This document shows, piece after piece, positions 55,489-64,000 of a stretch of DNA of 64,000 nucleotides. Positions within the stretch are counted from its first letter, which is position 1, and the number at the start of each line of letters is the position of its first letter. Below the pieces are notes generated by a model. The model saw only the letters and a list, made by a program, of their open reading frames with translations. It was not told where the DNA came from and made no database searches. The DNA comes from Pyronema omphalodes (taxonomy: Eukaryota; Ascomycota; Pezizomycetes; Pezizales; Pyronemataceae), in assembly GCA_024516155.1 (NCBI GenBank), contig JAJJXM010000054.1:62001-126000 (forward strand), written 5' to 3'. Both the position numbers and the translations under genes were made by a program.

Positions 55489-56343
55489 TCAAAATGTCTC
55501 CTTCTCCGTATCCGGATCGTCATTCAGTAGGCTGGCAATAGCCATGCGGTTATCTCTGATGCATCGTGTTGGACTCTCGACAGGTCCATGGGTGGCGTAG
55601 ACTTGTTGTCCTCTCATGTGGGAATCCATTACCGCGTCTTTCTTCGCCGGCTCCATATCCGGCTCATCATCAAGTCGGTTGGTAATAGCCATGCGGATAT
55701 CCCTAATGTGTTGGCTTGGGGTATCGATAGGTCCATCGGGGGCAGAGAGTTGTTGACGTCTCATCTGAGGACTCATATGACCAACTGCAGCACCTAGCTG
55801 CGAACGGAAACCTTGTACTGCTCCACCAGTGATAAGGTGTAGCGAAACATGAGTCTCGTGAGCGTAGGAGATGAGCGGCTCCGAAGTTGGGTAGAGTGGC
55901 TGGCCGGTGGAAGTTGTTTTAAGAATGGGCGCAAGGTCCTCGTCGTAGTTTACCCAGGTGATATCGATTTCGAGCCAACTGTAGAGGGCGCAGTAAAGGT
56001 CGGCGACAGAAGCTGAAAGCGGCAGAGCTAGTGTTATGTCGTGGTGACAGGAAGCACCAGTTCTGATGGTGATTTTGAGCATATTATTCTCCGTGACCGA
56101 GGAGAGCTTTGCAGTGTCACCAAAAAGACGAAAGGAGACAATATCGTTGATGGCGATGTCCTCGAGCGGCTCGGATGTGGGGCGTAGTCGCCGATCAGTC
56201 ATCATTTTCATGAGGATGAGGCAGGGGTCTTCGTCGATGTCCAGCCAGTTGAAAAGGGTGGTATAGACATCGGCATAACTGGCGTGGAATGGGAGGGCCA
56301 GCTGAATCTTGTAGCCGGAGGCAAAGATTATGACTTTGATCAT
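55489..56343 (-). CDS. Protein with two ubiquitin-like-sized repeats and two C-terminal repeats, 284 aa
   Basis: A single-exon ORF built from internal duplications. Residues about 2-76 and 89-173 are two ~75-85 residue repeats that share LALPxxASxADxYxxLxxWLxID and RPTSEPL/YPTSEPL. Alternating hydrophobic strands suggest a beta-grasp (ubiquitin-like) fold, and repeat 2 ends VSLHLITGG, recalling a ubiquitin C-terminal strand. Residues about 194-230 and 243-279 form a second repeat pair (RGQQVxAxxGPxxxP, then IRDxRMAI, then NDDPD/DDEPD). The clean internal homology in one frame is strong evidence of coding. No characterised family is recognised; fold assignment is inference. Confidence 0.7.
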   Translation of the reverse strand: MIKVIIFASGYKIQLALPFHASYADVYTTLFNWLDIDEDPCLILMKMMTDRRLRPTSEPLEDIAINDIVSFRLFGDTAKLSSVTENNMLKITIRTGASCHHDITLALPLSASVADLYCALYSWLEIDITWVNYDEDLAPILKTTSTGQPLYPTSEPLISYAHETHVSLHLITGGAVQGFRSQLGAAVGHMSPQMRRQQLSAPDGPIDTPSQHIRDIRMAITNRLDDEPDMEPAKKDAVMDSHMRGQQVYATHGPVESPTRCIRDNRMAIASLLNDDPDTEKETF

Positions 56344-58052
56344 CTTGCGTTGCTTTGGAGATATCAGAAGGAGTCCGTGAGAAACTGTGTCGTGGAGGAA
56401 ATAGGAACTTGGATATCTGGCGGCAGCGCAGACTAGATATGGTGCATTGTGTTGCGTTGTGCGCGGTTAATGGCTCATGAGAAGCTACTTTGAGAAGTCA
56501 CAATCGTTTGCCATATCCGTATCGGAGCTACTTCGACCGCATGCTGGAAAGTGACTCTGCGTTTAACGAAAGGGTTTATCCGCCTGCCGTTTGAAGCAGA
56601 GGAAGATTGACGAAGTTGTCAGAATATCATCAGCGTGAAGTGGTATGTTAGGGGATCAGGATAATGAGAATAACGGGCATAGCAAACTGTCACAATTAGG
56701 AAGTTAAGACGTACATCGCGAAACTAGCTCCGAGTCCCATTTTACACACTTACTAAATATCGGAAAATCTTTATACAGGCATTTTGGTCGGCTAGTCTAC
56801 ATATACCACCTGATACAGCATGCGGTAGACCATTACGTTTTAGCAGTTTCACAATCTGAATTTGCCGCTTAGTAGGGGGCACGGGGGAAAAGGGGGACGA
56901 GGAAAAGTTGGCGTTCAATATTACAGATAGTTTCGTTGGTGATGATTTACTTGATGGTTCTGAGATTCGGGGTCGGTGAACGGGTTAACTCATAGGATGT
57001 CACTAATCGACAGGGTATGGGTTGATGGATTTCGGGTTAGGGTATTAGGATTTAGTCGGTGTTCAGGAATTTAGGGAAGTTAATTACGCACCATAATGAA
57101 TTTAAACAATTCTGAAAATCTAGCCAATTTACCATTCTCGAGCGGATACTCAAGACTGTAAATTCAACATCAAGAAAGCATAGGTTCTGTAAGCGGGCAT
57201 AGAGTGGACAGTACTCGAGAGGCCGCTACACTTCGAATTTCCTTTTACTTGCACTACAGCTTCTACAATATGAGGTGGATATCACTATCATTTTGTGAGC
57301 AAAAAAACCAAGCTTTGACGACGCGCGAATTGGTATCAAGTTTTCCGGTGACATAAATCTTCAGAATGTTTGTGAAAATCGAGAGCAACAAGAGAGGTAA
57401 TACATCGCAAAAAAGATATATGTAATTTAGGTATATTCCACGTACTGCATTGAATCAGAGGACGCGGCAAAAGGTTCACCGGTGCGCCCCCACCCCCCTT
57501 CCCCGAATAGCCAGGTGACGAGCCCTCCAGCGGTTCAACCAACCTTACGTAACCAAAAAAGTCAGAAAAGCCGTCCGTAGCGCCTTTCTACACTTTGTCG
57601 CCTCGGACCAACTGGGCAGCCAACACAGACGAACACAAGCGAAATTCTCGTGTAAATCTTTTGAAGAGATGAATCCAGCTGAATTTTATTTCTTTGATTG
57701 AAGACTTTCTCTTCAAGTAAGTACAGTAGTTCCATAGTGATCATTGTGTAATAAGGTAGTATTTTGGTCGTTCGCGACTTTGTGTTGCCACGATTCGAAG
57801 CGGGCATCAAGCAGCCAGGGCTCAAGTCGTAACTCAACCCCCGCAGTCCACAGATCGTGTGACCCCCCTCCTACTCAACCCCTCTGCTGGAAAAACGCGA
57901 CCAGGGTCAGCTGGTGTATCCAGACAACGCGTCTGTCCCGCAACTTTCTTTTTCTTCACAGACAACGACTCACCATTCACCATCCACAAATCAACAAATC
58001 CCACCAGGGAATCAATCGCATCAGTCTGAAGGCAGACAGAACAGGAAAATAA
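56344..58052. other. Spacer, no supported gene
   Basis: AT-rich, with GGGG-rich words near 56873-56900 and short G/T-rich stretches near 56940-57060. ORFs of 60-100 codons (57336-57542, 57562-57837, 57744-58052) have no recognisable content. Confidence 0.35.
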
Positions 58053-58350
58053 AGAAATTCCAGCCGTCCTACCGTGACGAGGATAATATTCTATGTTTCA
58101 ACTCGCCTCGGTACGACTCGATGGCACAATACTTCAACAGATGAGGTCGATGGCATATACGAACTACAAATGGGCGACCTTCCTCTGAAAGTTCTTTTGC
58201 CGGCGGGCAGTGAAGATACTTCCTGGTATAGCATACTGTAAGTCTCTCAAATTCCTTCTGCCTTCCCTCAAGTATCAAAACGCTGATTAGAATAGTCCTA
58301 CCCGCAATTGACTTGCTTCACAGAGCCTCTGCTATACAGAACGCCCTTGA

Positions 58351-58539
58351 GGCACCACCCATTGTCAACCCTTGTTCCCACGCTACGAAAACCTCTGCTA
58401 TCGTTCTCTCCGCTTCACGCCCACTAGAGTCGAAGCAGGTCGCATGTGGGATAATCCCTCGTTCGCTTGGCTTCCTAAAATCAAGAAAGAAGCCCGACGA
58501 GGGGGAGAGACAAGCCGCCAAGTTGAAGGCTGCGGTTGA
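58351..58539 (+). pseudogene. Fragment of an unrecognised gene family, copy 1
   Basis: The plus-strand frame without an ATG reads YENLCYRSLRFTPTRVEAGR, then MWDNPSFAWLPKIKKEARRG, and ends at a TGA. The second copy at 58876-59133 keeps the pattern NLCxxxxR...G(S/R)MWDN...KKKE/KIKKE in its own frame, which suggests this frame was coding. A plausible intron (GTAAGT...TTCACAG, about 58239-58322) lies upstream but feeds a different frame. I read it as decayed. Confidence 0.3.
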
Positions 58540-58875
58540 GCAACACGAATGAAAGCAATAAGGCAACTTTGCCAACTCACGACGCTACGCCCCCACTGAC
58601 AGGTATGATCCATCATTCACTGAAAAAGCGATAACCCTCCTTAACCATGCGCTCAACAGGCTACATATTCCGGTTTTCATCAATGCTTTAACCAAATACT
58701 ACTTCTTTGGTCCATCGAGATTCTCGAGGCTGACCAATTGTGGGTCAACCGCATGTCTACCTGAACGCTGGCGTATGGATGACTTGTTCACGATGCTACC
58801 TAGCAAGTGCCACCGGCATTCTGTGATCTGTTCTTACAGACACATCCAGAAGTCCTTCATCAGTCGTCACCATGA

Positions 58876-59133
58876 GGACTTCAAGCAGGAAGTCTTCTTC
58901 CGTGCCCTGGGATCACTACGGATAACCTCTGCGCTCACTTCATCAGAATACCACTTGGTAACCTCTCCACCCTTGAAAATGGTAGCATGTGGGACAACCG
59001 CATGTCGACATGGAGAATGAAGAAGAAGGAAATAGCAGAAACTCATCAACACACCGCTATACTCGAGGCACTCCGTAATCCACGAGAAACTCGATTGATC
59101 TCCGGTGACAAGCTGATCGTGCGGAACGATTAG
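58876..59133 (+). pseudogene. Fragment of an unrecognised gene family, copy 2
   Basis: Open frame of 85 codons without an ATG: TTDNLCAHFIRIPLGNLSTL, then ENGSMWDNRMSTWRMKKKEI, ending VRND. Pairs with 58351-58539. Short duplicated words nearby (CAGAAGTCCTTCATCAG at 58849-58865 and 59279-59295, a third weaker one at 59195) show that this area has undergone local duplication. Confidence 0.3.
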
Positions 59134-59489
59134 TTGGTGTCAAAATTACCAAGCCAGTTTTACCTTTGCGCGGTGGTCTGCTTATACAGACATATACAGA
59201 AGTCATTTATTGCTCGCCAATACGGCTTTTCAACATGTATTACCTGTGTTTTGTGATCTTTTCCTACTGACACATACAGAAGTCCTTCATCAGACGTCAC
59301 CATGAGGACTTCAAGATCAAACAGGAACTGTACAACTGATTGCTAGAGAAAGCTTGATAATAACCTTGAGCGTCGACCATGGTGATTTTCCGCGACACAT
59401 GGTGCGGGTTGAATGAGATTTACGAAGAAAGAATTGGTCATATTTGAGTATCCTCCACGAGGATTAAATAAAACCTGGAAGTATCTGTG

Positions 59490-59830
59490 CAAGTGACTTG
59501 CCTGGTCGAATAAGATTTGAGGGGGATTTGTACATATCCTTTAATCAGGCGGAGGAAATTGGAAGAATTGTGGAAATAATTAGAAAGAGGTGAATGAGGT
59601 GAATGGAAATAATGGGGATAATAGGATAACGGCTATCATTTGAAGGAAAGAATGATCAGAAGGAACTAGTATTCTAATTGTAATACATCTACTACGTTAT
59701 ATATTGTTTACTTTACAGCCCTGTAGACAGCTGAAAAACATGACGAGTGAAGTGATTCGGTATGTAGTTGTATATGGAGCTGGTTATAGATGGCATCCTG
59801 ACAAGCCTTCGGTTTCCCAATGGAATTATC
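59490..59830. repeat. Degenerate repeat, copy 3
   Basis: Related to 53955-54560 in direct orientation: CTTGCCTGGTCGAA, GGGGGATTTGTAC/GGGCGGAGATGTAC, AGTGATTCGGTATGTAGTT, GGCATCCTGACAAGCC. Roughly two-thirds of bases match. Class unknown. Confidence 0.55.
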
Positions 59831-60460
59831 CACGGGCTTTCCTTCCCGTTCTTTGGTAGGGGGCGGTGTTTGAAAGCAACTGACGCGGACTCATCACACC
59901 AAACTGATATATATTGATTAATTTATTGATTATTCATAGACGTTCCGAACCTTAAGGTTACGACGAGCCGACACTAAATATACATATAAGCCGTTGGCCC
60001 CATGCGGGCGGAGTGCATCACCGTCTGAAGGTGTGGCTCTTTTCTAAACTGCGTGATTGTTGTCCTGTGCGGCGTCTGATTCAGAGCCCTGTTTTTTCGG
60101 GGGCCTCCACGCCGGGTAGTTCCTCCCTATCATCCTCCCTTCCCCTCACACTCAACTGATACCTTACACTACATTTTTCCGGTTTTGGTTCTTGTCATAT
60201 TTACTCTCTCGCCTCTCTCTCACCTCTCACTTCTTTCTCCTCCCTTCCCCCTATTTTCTCATCGCTTTCTTGATGTTTGCACTCTTTCTTGCCCATCCTT
60301 TCCCGTCTTATTTGCACTGTCTTTCTATCTTCTCCCCTTTTCTTTCCTCCCTTCTCTGCTTCTACTCTCGCATCTCTCTTACTTCTCTACTCCCTCTCTT
60401 TTTCCTTCTCCGCCATCCCTCGTCCCTCCTCCTCCTCTATGTTCCTTCTTCTCTCCCTTT
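59831..60460. other. Spacer ending in a pyrimidine-rich tract
   Basis: From about 60120 to 60540 the plus strand is almost entirely C and T. That tract keeps all three frames open and creates 88-178 codon Ser/Leu/Phe/Pro ORFs that I reject. It lies at the 3' end of the minus-strand gene at 60461-61262. Confidence 0.6.
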
Positions 60461-61262
60461 TCACTCACACTTCTCCTCCTTACGTCCTCTCCTACCACTT
60501 GTTTTTTTGTTCTCTCCTTTCACCGCGCCCGAATACTGATTAGCAGCTTCTGCAGTCTTAGAAGACGAAGCAAATTTCCTCGACCGCCGCAGCTTCCGTT
60601 GATTTCTATTCCTGACATTATCCAGGTACAAGCGATGAATGATCGCCTCGATAATCTCATACGTGACATTTATCCTGTCACCAAAATGGTCACTGACTTT
60701 TTCGACCAGTGTCTCGGTTAGCTCATACTTCTGGGTGAGTGTGAACCGGGAAAATGGCTCGTTCAAAGACTGATCCAGTTTGTAGCATTCAATGTTGATG
60801 AACTTCCGGATGTCGCGCATGATGATCTCGTTATTGCCTCGGAGTCCCATCATATAGCTAGTATAACCTCGCTTTATCCTTGTACAGGGGAATTTCATAG
60901 TTGTGCTGCGTTAGTGTTGTGGGATTGCCCGATCTGGGGGGCGTTGTCGGAGCGGAAACATGGGGTTGTGGGTCAGGAGACATAGGCGGTTGAGGTTGGG
61001 GAGAAGTGGGATTGGCAAGAGGTGAACTTGGTGGAAGCGGCCGAGCAGCGATGGAAATAGGAGTAGCAATGTCTATAGTCTACGTCAGCTTTATTAGGCA
61101 TAAAGAGGAAGGATAGAAGATACCTGGATTCTGCCTTCTGGTATTATCATTCGCGAATGCCTCGGAATTCAGGCGAAGTCGCAATGCTGTAGACAGATCG
61201 TGATCTGAGAGGATGGCATCAATCACTTGCTGGAGAACAGGATTAACTGGTGTAGGAGCCAT
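60461..61262 (-). CDS. Unrecognised three-exon protein
   Basis: Exon 1 (61124-61262) reads MAPTPVNPVLQQVIDAILSD and LRLNSEAFANDNTRRQNP. A good 51-bp intron (GTATCT, branch GCTGAC, acceptor ATAG) leads to a Pro-rich exon 2 starting at 61072 (IATPISIAARPLPPSSPLAN). A further shift of frame is needed to reach the C-terminal frame (60461-60898) with GLRGNNEIIMRDIRKFINIE and VSDHFGDRINVTYEIIEAII, ending in a basic Lys/Arg tail. One option is an intron from GTCTCC to CTAACGCAG around 60900-60975; its donor is weak. The helical C-terminal part could be a small DNA- or protein-binding domain, but I do not recognise it. Confidence 0.45.
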
Positions 61263-64000
61263 TGTGGAGGATTGAGATTGTTATCGAAGAAGAAAATAAG
61301 ATTGTTATCTAGGGAGAGAAAGTGTCTCCAATTTCTGTATGAGAATATATCGCGTACGGTCGGAGAAGAAAACTTCCGGTGGACAAAGATGGGGAATGAG
61401 TGGTGGAGGTTGGTGGAGTGTGATGGTTGTGGTCCCACTGAACCTTGGCTTTTATCTGGATCTCAGCAGCTACTGTAACAGAGACAAGATCATATAGCCA
61501 TCTTGCGCGTTAACAACCCGAAGATTGAATACGAATTCCAGCGACTAAGAAAACATCGGGTAATACATATGTCCGAGTGATATGCCGTGAGCTTGGCCGT
61601 TTATTTGTTTATTTGATGATCACGAATATTTTCAACCGCCCGAACTTTCTAAAAGGCAAATATCTATACGCCTCCAGCAAAAACGTGCGATGGATACTGG
61701 ACTGGAACGAATAGTATGTCATGCTCTGAGCAACTCAGAGAAGTGACATACGCTTGATTGCACAGTATACCCCGCGTATGTTCAAGAATGGAATTTCTGC
61801 ATAAACAGTATATACCACGCATGGGAGAGCCTCAATGAGTAAGGTCTTACGAAAGATATTATCGTATCATAGTGAGAATGGGCACAGAAACTTCAAACCT
61901 TTCATTATTTTCCATCGATAAACAGGGGTATTGGTTTATTCACCGAACTACCGGTATATAGTGTGTATCATATTATAACTTATGGTCCAGATCAAATCAG
62001 AATATCACGAATAAAATTTCATGCTTTCGATGTCTAAGATTATCACATTATGTGTTCAAGTGAGCATTGTAGACAAATGATATGAAATATTGCGTTATGA
62101 AGGACAACAAAACCATACAGGGAATAGCAACACAACGCACAATTTAGTATGCATCAACACAAAGATCAACTACAGATATAACAGCGTTATACGGTTACAG
62201 TTACATCATCAAATATCCCAAATTGAACCTTCCTCATCTTTACCGTCTCGATGACGCCTCACACTGTACACCTTAAATAACTTGGGGCCATCTCTCCATT
62301 TCCAGCCCTTTCTGCTTCTTTCCATATCCAGCTCGACAGTATGTCGGCAGGTAATAACCATGGGATTATTTCTCTTGCGTACATAGTCTCAGCGAGTGGA
62401 TGCTAAGCATATCAAGGGGATGGGGGTTGGTGCAGATGCTGAACGTGTGAGACATAAAGAGGTAGTTCAGTCACTAGAACAGACAGCTTAATTTGTTTGC
62501 TTTATTTCTTTATGCTCTCGTCGGAAGAGTTATAGTGAATGAATTATAAGTTTGTACAACTTTTGTTGGTGACGATTTCGATAGTTTTTGAGGCACCGCA
62601 AGAAACATTCTGTGCGAATTATGTTTTATTTGTGGAGTGAAAATTGAAGGCCTGGGGGCTGTTGTATCCGTTGTTCAGGAATACAGACGCAAAAAGATCA
62701 ATTCCTTCGTGGGGAGGTGATAGTCCCTTTTCCGCCGTATATTTTTACACTTATTCTATGATCGCTGCCATAATGATGGTTCAAAAATCCGATATGAAAA
62801 CCCCCCACCTCCATCCTATAGGCTATAGGACTGTAGCATAGCAGTCATATAAGACAGAAGGAAGGGGAAACCTTTGACTTTTCTAGATCTATAGCCCGAG
62901 TTGCGAGCAGGACTCATACATGGGGATTAAGAATATGTGTGATAAGCTTTACAGTATGGCACGACTTCAAGAAGAAAGGAAGGAAGATTTCGAGAACACT
63001 ATTCCTGAGAAGAGAAGTACACGTGGTTTGTTGTGTGGAATGGGTGTACTATATGTTGTAGGAAGTTGCTCAACGTGACAACCTGGAGACTTTCCCGAGC
63101 TAGAGATTACAAATATCCCAGGGATCTCTTCGTCTTATGCAAGTCAATTCATAAACAGTTCTTGCTCGATGACCCAAGATTCTCGGATGCTTATATAATT
63201 TCCGTTCTTTACTTGATTTTTCTTTGGTAAAGAAATGTTCGACCTGACTGACCTGGCTTTACGCTACTGGTACGGACATACCGTTGAAGGTTTAGCCTAA
63301 AGAGCCGTGTTCTCTTTGTGACTGTTGATGGAAGTGGATGTTGCCTTAGCGCATATCCCCTCCTTATGTTCTTCCTATCGTTGTAGATGCTCGTTCCGCA
63401 TCCAATCCATTCACTTTTATCTCCACCTCCATCTTTCCCTCTCGTCCGACTCCAAGCTTTTCCTCAAGTCAAACCTTCGTCCTCCAACACATACCTATGC
63501 TGTTCCTCTTTTTTTTCTTTCTTTTTTTTGCTTTCCTTGCCGGAATTTATGGAAAGATAGCAGATTTTGGTAAATGCTGTGTTTGTTACCTGCCGAAGGG
63601 AAACGGTTTTTGTTGCTTGCTTTTTGGGGCTATAGGCAATGATAAATGTGCTAGCATGCTGAACATGCTAATGTCCTAGCATATTGACATTGATTCGCTA
63701 GGTGATGATTAGGTAATGCGGAGGTAATCCCTAGGTAGGTTATAAATTACATATCACATGTATCACAGGCCTTAATATCTTAATCGAGAAATTTCCGCTG
63801 ATACTTCAACAGCTTCTACTTCCACGGCTTCCACAGCATCTACTTCATCATTGTGTTATCGAGACGTCAAGTTATCGGTATATATCTATAGACATCGGTT
63901 ACATCGGTTACCATAGCTACATACCGCATCATCGCTATCAAGTCAGTATATTCAAAGACGAAATCCAGTTGCGCGTACTTATTTCTCTATTTCTCTATTT
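61263..64000. other. Gene-poor terminal region
   Basis: AT-rich. It contains the dispersed repeat copy at 63303-63500 and, just after it, a T-rich tract (63505-63530) and a short AGCATGCTGAACATGCTAATG near-palindrome region (about 63652-63685). No gene is supported. Confidence 0.4.
63303..63500. repeat. Dispersed repeat, copy 2
   Basis: Second copy of the 48845-49060 sequence (GTTGATGGAAGTGGATGTTG, CCACCTCCATCTTTCCCTCT, TCCTCAAGTCAAA). No GTGTTTA array accompanies it, so the repeat is independent of those arrays. Confidence 0.75.

Noticed and set aside
60185..60721. Plus-strand ORF of 178 codons, Ser/Leu/Pro/Phe-rich
   Set aside because: It is a translation of a C/T-only tract and overlaps the better supported minus-strand gene.

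Overview
This is a nuclear genome segment from a filamentous ascomycete (Pezizomycotina). The short GT-AG introns with CTNAC-type branch sites, the fungal gene set (mitochondrial serine hydroxymethyltransferase, a NIPA-type magnesium transporter, an Mdm1-like PXA/PX/nexin-C protein) and long AT-rich intergenic tracts all point there. A leotiomycete is my best guess, but nothing here proves the class. All functional calls come from reading the translated sequence; no database was searched.

Layout. 1-1.5 kb is an inverted copy of a block found again at 15.4-16.8 kb. 1.65-3.45 kb is SHMT (minus strand, three exons). 7.6-10.3 kb is the NIPA-like transporter (plus, five exons). 11.9-21.1 kb is a patchwork of duplicated blocks that I call A, B, C, D and E. 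It carries three related genes (13.7, 16.9 and 20.5 kb) whose products contain arrays of PAM2-like motifs, the short peptide that docks on the MLLE domain of poly(A)-binding protein. It also holds two paralogous small secreted-protein ORFs (one in each A block), a tRNA-derived SINE candidate and a 366-bp MITE whose empty site is preserved in a paralogous block. 21-30 kb is rich in small membrane or secreted proteins: two paralogous multi-pass proteins, a spliced GPI-anchored candidate, and two further single-span or signal-peptide proteins. 30-36.7 kb is gene-poor, with a hAT-like MITE and a long 8-bp microsatellite.

36.8-43.1 kb is a conserved gene-dense island with divergent genes: the PXA/PX/nexin-C protein (minus) and a conserved fungal protein of unknown function (plus). 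43.8-47.4 kb contains two tiny three-exon paralogs of about 50 codons (one apparently frameshifted) that no single ORF reveals. 48.1-49.8 kb holds two unusual arrays built from GTGTTTA and its palindromes. 50.4-64 kb is sparse: a small coiled-coil protein, a hypothetical protein, a 284-residue protein made of two kinds of internal duplication, decayed repeats, gene fragments and an unrecognised three-exon gene.

The housekeeping genes do not form a pathway together. The accessory regions look like lineage-specific, duplication-driven sequence. The most notable feature is the PAM2-array family with hydrophobic C-terminal ends, which could be membrane-tethered poly(A)-binding-protein adaptors (inference).
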